Source: Marinifilum caeruleilacunae (lineage in GTDB: Bacteria > Bacteroidota > Bacteroidia > Bacteroidales > Marinifilaceae). Taken from it: DNA of 64,000 nucleotides. The translations under genes and the position numbers were made by a program. Below, one piece after another: positions 7,823-15,833 of the stretch (position 1 is the stretch's first letter; each line of letters begins with the position of its first letter). The stretch lies in contig NZ_RZNH01000022.1 in the NCBI RefSeq assembly GCF_013141825.1, positions 1 to 64,000 of the forward strand, written 5' to 3'. The notes below the pieces were generated by a model that ran no database searches, had not been told where the DNA came from, and saw only the letters and a list, made by a program, of their open reading frames with translations.

Positions 7823-9892
7823 ATGAGGAATTTACTTTACCACTTTTCAGTGATATTATTGATCAGTATATTATTTGCTTGTTCACGCTCTGCATCAATT
7901 GATGAGCAACCTGATCCAATACCAGTTGAAACTGGTTTTTTGAACCTTGAAGTTCCCAATGATTTTGAATTTAAGACAACAGGTGATGTGATGTTGGAAA
8001 TAACAGATTCTGACGAAGGAGCCTATTACTATATTTATACTTTTGAAGATGAAAGCCATTCCGAAGAAATTACCTATGTGGATGATGAAGGGAATGAGGT
8101 CACAGATGCCATCGAAATTGCCGATCACCTGAATTCGGTAAAGATTGGTATGGTCAGAGTTGTGGGAGGGAAAGCAAGTCTGAATATTTCGGTTCCTACA
8201 AATGTGAAATGCTTATTGCTTCAGAAACGTTTCAATAAGGCCTTTGTAAATGCTTTTACCGATGATATTCCCAGCCAGCGTCCTTTAAGTTTATCATTTA
8301 ATGGGAACGATTTACAAGTCAAAACACGAATGACTTCCAATACAAAAAATACAAGTTTAGCAAGTGATATTCTATGGTGTGTTAATGGAAGTGGACAACT
8401 GTTTACGGTAAATCCGGATGACATGACAGCTGTTAGAAAACCTGACCTTGCCGAAGGAACCTGGACTGTTGCCATGGATTATCAAAACCATCAGTTCTAC
8501 ACCATTGGTCGTAATAAACCATATAAATTGTATCGATATGATGTTGATCCGGAAAATGACTATGCGGTATCCGAACCAACGATTATTAACAGTGATTTGG
8601 GTTTTGGTGGACCTCGATTGGAGTATGCCAATGATGAAGGATTCCTGTATTTCTCGAATAAAGATTATATCTACAAATTAAACCCAGCCGATGGAAGTGT
8701 ATTGGAAACATTTAATATTGATAATGGATTGAATAATACAAGTGGTGGTGATATTGCCAAAGGTGAGGATGGAAGTTGGTACATGTCTACTTTTGGAGGT
8801 TTGTATGCCTTAACTTTTAACGAAGGCTCAAATGAAGTAAATGCAGTGAGAAAAAGTGCAGATAATTTACCATTTACACCAACCTCTTTATGTATCGATA
8901 CCAAAACTACGCCCGACATTTGGGTGGCCGATAACTTTACACCTTCAAGTTTGTATGTAATGGATACACAGACCGGAGGCTATGAAACCCGAGATCCTGA
9001 TAACGAATTGGGCATAAATGATTTAACCAAGACCCCATTAGAATATGAAAATGTTGGTGATTCAGATAATGATGGATGTCCGGATGATATTGATCAGTAC
9101 CCTAACGATCCGGAAATCTGTTTGAATACAGTTACTCCAACAAAGTATGGCTGGGGAAGTTTGGCCTTCGAAGACATGTGGCCATCGAAAGGCGATTATG
9201 ATTTTAATGATTTGGTGGTGAATTATCGTTATACCATGATGCTGAATATCGACAATAAGGCGGTGAAAATGGAGGCGAAATTTTGGGTAAGACATGTTAA
9301 AGGAGCTTCCTTTAATAATGGCTTCGGCATACAGTTCGATAATCTTTTACCATCTCAAATCGAAAGTGTAAGTGGCTACGACATTCGTTCCGATTATATT
9401 CAAATAGACCAGGCAACTGGCTTGGAGGCCAACCAGGGTAAACCTGTAGTGATTGTTTTCGATCAGTCGCAAAATTACAGGGATGAAACAAGTGAGGCTG
9501 ACCCAGAGTACAACGAAATTACCATCAGCATCCGTTTTACAAATCCTATTGCGCCTGAAGAGATCGGAAGCAGTCCTTTCAATCCATTCCTGATTGTGAA
9601 TGGCGATCGTAAACACGAAATACACTTGCCAAATCAGGCGGTTACTTCATTGGGGAACAATAAACTTGAAGAATCAACCAACAATTTAGATCCCGATGGA
9701 GATTATAGAAGCGAAAATGGTTTGCCTTGGGCAATTGCCATCGTTCATGAGTTCAAGTTTATGAAAGAGAAAGTTGATATTCTGGAAGGTTATAATCATT
9801 TTTCAACCTGGGCCGAAAGTGGAGGAGAGTTATATCCTGACTGGTACAAAGACAATGCAGGTTATCGAAATAACGACAAGATAAATCGTTAA
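7823..9892 (+). CDS. LruC domain-containing lipoprotein
   Basis: A 689-residue protein with a lipoprotein signal (LLISILFACS, Cys near residue 20). The middle (residues about 180-410) looks like a beta-propeller/NHL-like repeat region (FTVNPDDMTAVRK, GEDGSWYMSTFGG). A calcium-loop-like GDSDNDGCPDDIDQYPND sits near residue 415. The C-terminal third is an LruC domain marked by WPSKGDYDFNDLVVNYRY and a partner region ending near NPFLIVNGDRKHEIHLP. LruC proteins were first noted as Leptospira lipoproteins and are common at the Bacteroidota cell surface; no function is established. Monocistronic with a strong terminator. Confidence 0.85.
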   Translation: MRNLLYHFSVILLISILFACSRSASIDEQPDPIPVETGFLNLEVPNDFEFKTTGDVMLEITDSDEGAYYYIYTFEDESHSEEITYVDDEGNEVTDAIEIADHLNSVKIGMVRVVGGKASLNISVPTNVKCLLLQKRFNKAFVNAFTDDIPSQRPLSLSFNGNDLQVKTRMTSNTKNTSLASDILWCVNGSGQLFTVNPDDMTAVRKPDLAEGTWTVAMDYQNHQFYTIGRNKPYKLYRYDVDPENDYAVSEPTIINSDLGFGGPRLEYANDEGFLYFSNKDYIYKLNPADGSVLETFNIDNGLNNTSGGDIAKGEDGSWYMSTFGGLYALTFNEGSNEVNAVRKSADNLPFTPTSLCIDTKTTPDIWVADNFTPSSLYVMDTQTGGYETRDPDNELGINDLTKTPLEYENVGDSDNDGCPDDIDQYPNDPEICLNTVTPTKYGWGSLAFEDMWPSKGDYDFNDLVVNYRYTMMLNIDNKAVKMEAKFWVRHVKGASFNNGFGIQFDNLLPSQIESVSGYDIRSDYIQIDQATGLEANQGKPVVIVFDQSQNYRDETSEADPEYNEITISIRFTNPIAPEEIGSSPFNPFLIVNGDRKHEIHLPNQAVTSLGNNKLEESTNNLDPDGDYRSENGLPWAIAIVHEFKFMKEKVDILEGYNHFSTWAESGGELYPDWYKDNAGYRNNDKINR

Positions 9893-9909
9893 ACCAAATA
9901 CATAAAACA

Positions 9910-9944
9910 AACACCCCAAATATTAGTGATTTGGGGTGTTTTAT
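9910..9944. terminator. Bidirectional terminator between convergent genes
   Basis: The 12-bp perfect stem AACACCCCAAAT/ATTTGGGGTGTT with a 7-base loop is flanked by T-rich sequence on the plus side and A-rich sequence on the other. It separates the LruC gene (plus) from the flavoprotein gene (minus). Confidence 0.85.
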
Positions 9945-9946
9945 AT

Positions 9947-11449
9947 TTACTGAGTTTCTTTCACCTTTTCAGGCTTCCAGCTTTTTAATTTAATTAAATC
10001 GGGGAAGGCTTTGGGTTTGTAAATCGATTTTTCTTCGAATACGCGCAAACATTCCTGTACTCCTTCACTAATACTTGGATGAGGGTGAACATTTTGCCTG
10101 ATATCCTTTAAGGTTCCCTTTTGTGTTATTTGGTAGGCAATGGAAGTAATCAGGGTAGATGCCTGCGGTCCTGCAGCTCTCATTCCCAAAATTCGATCCT
10201 TGCCATCATCGCTTACAATAATTTTGATAAAACCATCTACAGCTCTCATGGCAACGGCTCGGTTCACCAATGAGTTAGAGTAGGTGGCCACTTTGTATGG
10301 AATGCCTCTCTTCTGGCAAGCTTTTTCGTTTAATCCAACAGCTGCAACCTCTGGTTTGAAAAACATGAGGGTCGACATGTTTGAATAATCCAACGGATAC
10401 TCAAGGTTCCCATATAGAGCTTCTACAATATATCTTCCCTGTAGCTCTCCAACCGAGTAGAGTTGTGCATGACCAGAAACATCACCGGCAGCAAATATAT
10501 TACAGGCTTTAAAATCATCTGTAGCACAAACTTCGTTAATGTTTAGAAAACCTCTCTCGGTTCTGTCAATGCCTACATTTTCCAGACCAATATTATCAAG
10601 ATTTGGAATTCTACCAATGGCAACCAATGCCACATCAACTTCAATTACTTTGGAGTGTCCATCCTGGTAGTCTAATACCACTTCCAGAAAATCGGGTCGT
10701 TTCCTAATGCATCGTAGGTTGGCAGTGTGATGAATGATTACACCATTATTTTCAAGGTTTTTGGAAACAAAACCGCTTAAATCGTCGTCTTCGTAAGGAA
10801 TTACCTTGTGTTGTCGGTCTAGCAGGTGAACTTCGGTTTGATTGTAATTGGAGAAGATGGTTGCGAACTCACAACCAATGATACCTGATCCAATAATAAT
10901 CATTCTTTCAGGAAATTCTTTCAGATTCATCACACCTTCCGAATCGATGATACGTTCCTGGTCAATTTCTACATCTGGCATGGGACGAGGTCTCGATCCG
11001 GTAGCGATAATAAAATTCTCACCATAAATTTGTTCTGTGTGATTTTCAGATTTGATCTCAACCGTGTGAGAATCAATAAATCGTCCCCATCCATGTTTCA
11101 ATGTAATATTTCCAAATTCTTCGTGAGGTTCTGCATAGGTTTCTATCTGCGAAAGCATTTGCAATTGCTTTTGCTTGGCGGCTTGCATTATGGTTTTTTG
11201 TACCTGCTTGTAATCTACATTTAAGCCCGATGCTCTGTAGCCTCTCATCACCGACGAAGCAATCGAATAATCTCTTGAAAGTTCCCACATTGCTTTGGAG
11301 GTAAGTGCTCCGTTCATAATTCCGGCTCCACCAAGGTGCTGCGCTTCGATTAGGCAAACCGATTTGCCAAAATCAATGGCACGCATTGCTGCCGAGAAGC
11401 CTGCAGGACCACTTCCCAATACAACAAGGTCGTATTTTTCTATACTCAT
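9947..11449 (-). CDS. Dihydrolipoamide dehydrogenase-like flavoprotein lacking the redox disulfide
   Basis: A 500-residue pyridine nucleotide-disulfide oxidoreductase-fold protein starting MSIEKYDLVVLGSGPAGFSA (FAD motif residues 9-14). A second Rossmann motif MIIIGSGIIGCEFATI binds NAD(P)H, and AAGDVSG is the conserved FAD-ribityl site. The C-terminal dimer interface HPHPSISEGVQE keeps the His-Glu pair. The CxxxxC redox motif is absent: where the family has GGTCLNVGC this protein reads GGAGIMNGA, so both Cys are lost. It therefore cannot work as a standard disulfide reductase. It resembles the soluble transhydrogenase branch more than lipoamide dehydrogenase, but the substrate is unknown. 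Confidence 0.85.
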   Translation of the reverse strand: MSIEKYDLVVLGSGPAGFSAAMRAIDFGKSVCLIEAQHLGGAGIMNGALTSKAMWELSRDYSIASSVMRGYRASGLNVDYKQVQKTIMQAAKQKQLQMLSQIETYAEPHEEFGNITLKHGWGRFIDSHTVEIKSENHTEQIYGENFIIATGSRPRPMPDVEIDQERIIDSEGVMNLKEFPERMIIIGSGIIGCEFATIFSNYNQTEVHLLDRQHKVIPYEDDDLSGFVSKNLENNGVIIHHTANLRCIRKRPDFLEVVLDYQDGHSKVIEVDVALVAIGRIPNLDNIGLENVGIDRTERGFLNINEVCATDDFKACNIFAAGDVSGHAQLYSVGELQGRYIVEALYGNLEYPLDYSNMSTLMFFKPEVAAVGLNEKACQKRGIPYKVATYSNSLVNRAVAMRAVDGFIKIIVSDDGKDRILGMRAAGPQASTLITSIAYQITQKGTLKDIRQNVHPHPSISEGVQECLRVFEEKSIYKPKAFPDLIKLKSWKPEKVKETQ

Positions 11450-11645
11450 AAAATGCTGTTGTTTATTGTTTTTGTGCTGAAGCAATTTCGTTTTAAATCA
11501 AACGAAACATAGGAAAAACTCAGCTATTTTGTATGCTCCTATGCTTTTCAAGCATTAAGATAGAAAGAATAATTCAACTAAAGTAACTAATGATATGTTT
11601 TGCAGATAAAAAAGTCTTTTTTTACGAAATTCATTTGTGAGATAT

Positions 11646-11674
11646 AAAAAAAGAGGTGCAAAATTTTACACCTC
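11646..11674 (-). terminator. Terminator of the 219-residue hypothetical gene
   Basis: On the minus strand, GAGGTG...CACCTC (11653-11658 and 11669-11674) flanks TAAAATTTTG and is followed by seven T residues. It lies directly downstream of the gene ending at 11701. Confidence 0.8.
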
Positions 11675-11700
11675 CATCTATATTTTAACCATGTTGTGAA

Positions 11701-12360
11701 TTAGTAGGTCAGTTCTCCTTTTTTCAACTGTTCATAGGTGTGTTTGTACAATATTTTATGCAGTAAAAAGGCTTCTTTCAAATTTTCGTTGGTAAACTCT
11801 TGATCGTGTTCTATAAAATTTGCCAGGTCCAGTAGAAATTCATCATCGCGCAGATTAGGGTAATCTTGCTCAATCAGGAAGATGTCGGAAAATTGCATGA
11901 ACGGCATACGACTCAGAACAGCTTTTCTTTGCTCGTTATGGGTATCTAAATCAGAAGCCTTGTTATCGGCAAAATAGAAGTTTTGCAGACTCTCCACAAA
12001 GAAATCATCGAAACTTTTTAAAATAATTATACGATCTTTTCTCAGGCGAAAAAGTTCACAATTATCGCTTTCGGGCTGTAAGCTTTCCTCCTTTTCAATT
12101 GCCTTACTGATATAAAGATATGCCAGGTGAGCCAGACCAATATTTTCATCTTCATCATCAATCATATCCCAGTGAATCATCATGATAATTGCTTTGCCAA
12201 GTTGAGACACGTAAGCGTCGTCCCAAAGGAGAAAAGGGGCTTCTTTTATTGCACCATAAATATCGCGTAAAGCAGATTTGCATGCTTTTATTTTTCCACT
12301 TTGTCCATTTTCAACAGCAGATGAAACTAACTCTCGCAACTCTTCTATTCTTTCTGTCAT
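11701..12360 (-). CDS. Hypothetical acidic protein, 219 residues
   Basis: A soluble, mostly helical and acidic protein starting MTERIEELRELVSSAVENG. I use the ATG at 12360; the in-frame TTG two codons earlier is less likely. There is no signal peptide, membrane helix or catalytic motif that I can name. The N-terminal 60 residues include ALRDIYGAIKEAPFLLWDD, and the rest is a series of amphipathic helices, so a protein-protein interaction role is plausible but unproven. It is bounded by terminators on both sides, so it forms its own transcription unit. Confidence 0.7.
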   Translation of the reverse strand: MTERIEELRELVSSAVENGQSGKIKACKSALRDIYGAIKEAPFLLWDDAYVSQLGKAIIMMIHWDMIDDEDENIGLAHLAYLYISKAIEKEESLQPESDNCELFRLRKDRIIILKSFDDFFVESLQNFYFADNKASDLDTHNEQRKAVLSRMPFMQFSDIFLIEQDYPNLRDDEFLLDLANFIEHDQEFTNENLKEAFLLHKILYKHTYEQLKKGELTY

Positions 12361-12397
12361 GTTCAAATTTTAGATTTGTTGCAAAGGTAGAAAAATA

Positions 12398-12422
12398 AAA
12401 AAAGCCCGCTAGGGGCTTTTTT
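12398..12422 (-). terminator. Terminator of the pyrBI operon
   Basis: AAAAAAGCCC and GGGCTTTTTT flank a five-base loop. It sits about 25 bases after the pyrI stop on the minus strand. Confidence 0.82.
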
Positions 12423-12447
12423 ATCTAACAAGAAAATCTCAAAGCAA

Positions 12448-12906
12448 TTAAATGATTTCAATATGCTTGTGATCTGTAATTTTTTCACAATAGTGGCATT
12501 TTAAAGTAATTGGTGTTTTTTCAATTACCTTAAATCGTGTGGTTACTGCCTCTACATTTGTGATACATTTTGGGTTCATGCATTTTGCAATTCCAACTAC
12601 TTTATCAGGCGACTCCACAATTTTTTTCTCAACAACCTGGTAGTTTTTAATGATGTTTAGTTTTGCATGCGGAGCAATCAAGGAAATTTTATTGATTTCA
12701 TCGTCTTCAAAAAAGATATCCGCAACTTTGATAATTGCTTTTTTACCTAATTTGTCGCTGCCTAAGTTGTTACCAAAAGTAACTGAGTTTTCACAAGTGT
12801 CTAGTCCTAAGATGTTGATTACCTGGAATAAATATTCAGCTGGAATGTGGTCGATTACAGTTCCGTTTTCGATCGCGCTTACTTGTAATTCTTTTTTTGC
12901 GTTCAT
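12448..12906 (-). CDS. pyrI: Aspartate carbamoyltransferase regulatory chain
   Basis: A 152-residue protein matching PyrI in length and layout. The N-terminal allosteric domain contains NGTVIDHIPAEYLFQVINIL, and the C-terminal zinc domain has the four Cys ligands in CMNPKC and CHYC. PyrI binds the effectors ATP/CTP/UTP and links catalytic trimers into the dodecameric enzyme of pyrimidine synthesis. It follows pyrB by 33 bases on the same strand and is followed by a terminator, so pyrBI form an operon. Confidence 0.95.
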   Translation of the reverse strand: MNAKKELQVSAIENGTVIDHIPAEYLFQVINILGLDTCENSVTFGNNLGSDKLGKKAIIKVADIFFEDDEINKISLIAPHAKLNIIKNYQVVEKKIVESPDKVVGIAKCMNPKCITNVEAVTTRFKVIEKTPITLKCHYCEKITDHKHIEII

Positions 12907-12939
12907 ATTTTGATGTACTTTTTTGCGTGAAAAATGAGA

Positions 12940-13845
12940 TTAAAGATCAAGAGCTTTGGCAATAATTGCCTGGCGGGCATAAACACCATTAAGTGCCTGT
13001 TCGAAATAGTAGGCCTTAGGATTGGTATCCACATCTACAGCAATTTCGTTTACTCTTGGCAGCGGATGAAGAATTCTCAGATTTTCTCTGGTATTCTCAA
13101 GCATGTCATTCTTTAGAATGTATACATTCTTCACTTTTTCGTACTCCAATGGATCGGCAAATCTTTCACGCTGAACGCGAGTCATGTACAAAATATCGGC
13201 TTCATTAATGATATCGTTGAACTCGGTATGTTCATGATAATTAATGTTGTTCTTGTCCATGAAAATTTTGTAAGCCAAAGGAATTTCCAGCTCTTTAGGA
13301 GCAATAAAGTGGAAGGTAGGGTTGAAGTGCGACATTGCCATAAGCAGAGAGTGAACCGTACGTCCGTACTTCAAATCTCCCACCATGAAAATGTTCAGAT
13401 TTTCAAGTGTACCCTGGGTTTTGTAAATTGAGTATAGGTCGAGCATGGTTTGGGTTGGGTGCTGATTTGCTCCATCACCTGCGTTAATTACAGGTACATC
13501 TGATACTTCTGAAGCATAGCGTGCTGAACCTTCAATTGGGTGGCGCATCACAACCAGGTCGCAATAGTTGCTTACCATTTTGGTTGTGTCTTTCAAAGTT
13601 TCACCTTTGGTAACACTTGACGAAGAGGAATCGGTAAACCCTACAATTTTACCACCCATTCTGCTAATTGCAGTTTCGAAACTCAGGCGAGTACGAGTAG
13701 ATGGTTCGAAAAATAACGAAGCCACAACTTTACCTTCCAATAGGTTGCAGTTTGGATTTTTTTCGAATTCGGCAGCTCTTGCCAATACTTCCAGGATTTC
13801 TTCTTTTGTGTAGTCGTCGATCGATACTAAACTTTTGTTATCCAT
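12940..13845 (-). CDS. pyrB: Aspartate carbamoyltransferase catalytic chain
   Basis: A 301-residue enzyme that condenses carbamoyl phosphate and aspartate, the first committed step of pyrimidine synthesis. Active-site motifs are present: [17 protein letters not shown] (carbamoyl-phosphate loop), [12 protein letters not shown] (the 80s loop contributed by the neighbouring subunit), [42 protein letters not shown] and HPLPRVNEI. The start at 13845 lies three bases after a leader frame that spans an attenuator-like hairpin, suggesting regulated read-through from the promoter near 14116. Confidence 0.96.
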   Translation of the reverse strand: MDNKSLVSIDDYTKEEILEVLARAAEFEKNPNCNLLEGKVVASLFFEPSTRTRLSFETAISRMGGKIVGFTDSSSSSVTKGETLKDTTKMVSNYCDLVVMRHPIEGSARYASEVSDVPVINAGDGANQHPTQTMLDLYSIYKTQGTLENLNIFMVGDLKYGRTVHSLLMAMSHFNPTFHFIAPKELEIPLAYKIFMDKNNINYHEHTEFNDIINEADILYMTRVQRERFADPLEYEKVKNVYILKNDMLENTRENLRILHPLPRVNEIAVDVDTNPKAYYFEQALNGVYARQAIIAKALDL

Positions 13846-13848
13846 TGA

Positions 13849-14106
13849 TTAAAAATTAAAAGTGTATATAAAATGCTTGTTTATTATTCTGCACAAAAAA
13901 AAACCAACAATTACCGAAATAAATGGCAATGTTGGTTTTTTTGAAAAATATTGTTGAGGCGAATTACCCAAATAGCAATCAAGGAAATAGGCCTTAATGT
14001 CGTGTTTACATCGAAATAAATAATGGAAAACGTGAGCAAAGAAGTAAAGGAACTTACTTCTTTCTGATAAAATTGCGGCTCTAGATTGAATAATTATGTA
14101 CTCCAT
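13849..14106 (-). CDS. Putative pyrBI leader frame overlapping the attenuator
   Basis: An 85-codon open frame starts at the ATG at 14106 (MEYIIIQSRAAILSER), is rich in Phe/Tyr/Leu, passes through the hairpin at 13895-13942 and its U-run, and ends at 13849, three bases before the pyrB ATG. It resembles no known domain. The arrangement is like the E. coli pyrBI leader, where translation of a leader peptide across a terminator couples read-through to UTP supply. The start is only a few bases from the predicted transcription start, so translation is uncertain. It may instead be untranslated leader. Confidence 0.35.
   Translation of the reverse strand: MEYIIIQSRAAILSERSKFLYFFAHVFHYLFRCKHDIKAYFLDCYLGNSPQQYFSKKPTLPFISVIVGFFLCRIINKHFIYTFNF
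13895..13942 (-). promoter_or_regulatory. Attenuator-like terminator hairpin in the pyrBI leader
   Basis: On the minus strand, AACCAACATTGCC pairs with GGTAATTGTTGGTT (13-bp stem, one bulged T) and is followed by nine consecutive T residues, a textbook intrinsic terminator about 50 bases before pyrB. With no gene between promoter and hairpin, it should act as an attenuator of pyrBI. Confidence 0.7.
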
Positions 14107-14115
14107 TCTAGATTA

Positions 14116-14137
14116 CAAATATAGGGATAATTTATCC
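14116..14137 (-). promoter_or_regulatory. Predicted pyrBI promoter with palindrome in the spacer
   Basis: On the minus strand, TATATTTG (14116-14123) matches the Bacteroidota -7 consensus TAnnTTTG. A TTTG lies about 21 bases upstream as a -33 candidate. The spacer holds the 13-bp palindrome GGATAATTTATCC (14125-14137), a possible operator. The rest of the 390-base gap between the YigZ and PyrB genes shows nothing else. Confidence 0.5.
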
Positions 14138-14235
14138 TAGAAATCAAATCAAAAATGCTTTAATTATTAACAAATTTTTAATCTCAACTTTATATTGATT
14201 ATTTGATTTGATGTATTAGCTTGATCAGTAAAGAG

Positions 14236-14847
14236 CTATGTGGTTCGTATGTATTCTGCTTTAACGCTTGTAATTTTTTTAAATTTTTCGATTAGCCTTT
14301 CTACCTCGCTCTGTCGTATGCTTAAAGTTATTTTGCAGGTTAAGTTAAAATCTTGTCCAAGCTGTTCAGGTTGCTCATCTTTAATAATTTTCATGATATC
14401 GTTCATTACCAGGTAGTCGAAGTGGATATCATAAATGTCGTTCACTGTTTTGTCTAAAATTTCGGCATTGGAGATGGCATCGGCGGCCGCAGTTTTGTAG
14501 GCATGAATTAAACCGCTGGCACCTAGTTTAGTGCCACCAAAATAACGAACTACTACAATGAGTATGTTGGTAAGGTCGTTCGATAATATTTGCCCTAAAA
14601 TCGGTTTTCCTGCAGTCGAAGAAGGTTCACCGTCGTCGTTGGCACGAAAGTTCTTTTTATCTGCGCCAAGCATGTATGCATAGCAATGATGGCGAGCATC
14701 GTAGTATTCTTTTTTTAGTTGAGCAATGTGTTCTTTTATTTCTTCTTCGGTGCCAACCGGGTAGGCGTAAGTAATAAATTTACTGCCTTTTTCTTTGTAT
14801 AAGCCTTCCGATTTTTGGCTTATGGTTTTATAGGTGTCGTTACTCAT
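14236..14847 (-). CDS. yigZ: YigZ/IMPACT family protein
   Basis: A 203-residue protein with the UPF0029/IMPACT N-terminal domain: EKGSKFITYAYPV, the conserved YDARHHCYAYMLG, and RANDDGEPSSTAGKPIL, followed by VVRYFGGTKLGASGLI. The last 60 residues form the small ferredoxin-like C-terminal domain found in YigZ. Family members are thought to bind ribosomes or affect translation under stress, but no enzymatic activity is settled. I use the ATG at 14847; the preceding in-frame TTG is less likely. The EamA gene follows it on the minus strand after 20 bases. Confidence 0.9.
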   Translation of the reverse strand: MSNDTYKTISQKSEGLYKEKGSKFITYAYPVGTEEEIKEHIAQLKKEYYDARHHCYAYMLGADKKNFRANDDGEPSSTAGKPILGQILSNDLTNILIVVVRYFGGTKLGASGLIHAYKTAAADAISNAEILDKTVNDIYDIHFDYLVMNDIMKIIKDEQPEQLGQDFNLTCKITLSIRQSEVERLIEKFKKITSVKAEYIRTT

Positions 14848-14867
14848 CAAAATAGCAATGCTTTGTT

Positions 14868-15728
14868 CTAGTTTGTAAGGATAAAAATAGCAATAATTGC
14901 GAGTACTATTCCCAAAAGGTTGATTTTGTTTAGTCTTTCGCGGAATACACCAATTCCAATTAAAACGGATATGGATACAATTCCAATGTTAATAATGCTA
15001 AATACGATAGAGCTATCGAATCCTGAGTGATTTAAAGAAGCAATTAAAAAGTGCAATGAACCAAAATTCACCAAGCCTAGTAATGTGCCGCCAATAAGCA
15101 CTTTAGCTTGAAATAGCGATCGTAATTTTTGCTTTTTTATAAGCAGAACTATCAATCCTGAAATGGCTGCGATGGCAAATAGCAGGGTAGAGAACATTTC
15201 CTGTCCTCCGGAGCTAAGGTATTCTTCCTGTGCATATTTTACCAGTGAGTCTACTGTACCTGCACCAAAAAATAAAAGGATTGGCAACCACAAATATTTG
15301 CGTTGCATTGTATCTTTTTGATCTTTATAGATGCTCAATAAAACTGCGCTGATTGCCAGTATAAAGCCTATTATTTTTTGCAATGATATGGGTTCCTGAT
15401 AAAATACGATTGAAAAAATCATCGGAAGTACAAAGGACATTTTACTGGCTAAAGTGGTTATAGATATCCCTGCCTTTTGTGTTGACCGACCAATGATAAA
15501 AAAGACCACTATAAAGGCAATTCCAATGATAATTGAAATGGAAAACCAGCTTTGTTCAAGCAGGCTTGAAATCTGGATCTTTGAATCGCTTAAAAGATAT
15601 CCGCAAACTGATGCGGTAATATAATTAATAATAATGGCCAGGAGAATATCAACCTTGTACCTTTCAAGGTATTTAAAACATACAAAAATGCCGGCTGACG
15701 ATAATATAGCAAATAATAGGTGTAGCAT
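14868..15728 (-). CDS. EamA/DMT superfamily transporter
   Basis: A 286-residue membrane protein with about ten hydrophobic segments in two five-helix halves, as in the drug/metabolite transporter superfamily. The start MLHLLFAILSSAGIFV at 15728 is chosen over an upstream in-frame ATG because it begins directly with the first membrane helix. Family traits are the short positive loops and the repeat-like ends FREPLN-type (FRERLNKINLLGIVLAIIAI). The substrate is unknown. It lies between dnaA (upstream, with its own terminator) and yigZ (downstream). Confidence 0.82.
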   Translation of the reverse strand: MLHLLFAILSSAGIFVCFKYLERYKVDILLAIIINYITASVCGYLLSDSKIQISSLLEQSWFSISIIIGIAFIVVFFIIGRSTQKAGISITTLASKMSFVLPMIFSIVFYQEPISLQKIIGFILAISAVLLSIYKDQKDTMQRKYLWLPILLFFGAGTVDSLVKYAQEEYLSSGGQEMFSTLLFAIAAISGLIVLLIKKQKLRSLFQAKVLIGGTLLGLVNFGSLHFLIASLNHSGFDSSIVFSIINIGIVSISVLIGIGVFRERLNKINLLGIVLAIIAIFILTN

Positions 15729-15764
15729 ACTTTTAAATTTTGCCGCAAAGTACTTAATGAATAT

Positions 15765-15798
15765 CAAAAAGAAAAGCAGATTCAGGGCGAATCTGCTT
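15765..15798 (-). terminator. dnaA terminator
   Basis: A 10-bp perfect stem AAGCAGATTC/GAATCTGCTT with a five-base loop is followed on the minus strand by TTTCTTTTT. It lies 36 bases after the dnaA stop. Confidence 0.85.
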
Positions 15799-15833
15799 CT
15801 CAGGGTAGCAATATAGTATAGTTAGTAATTGAA

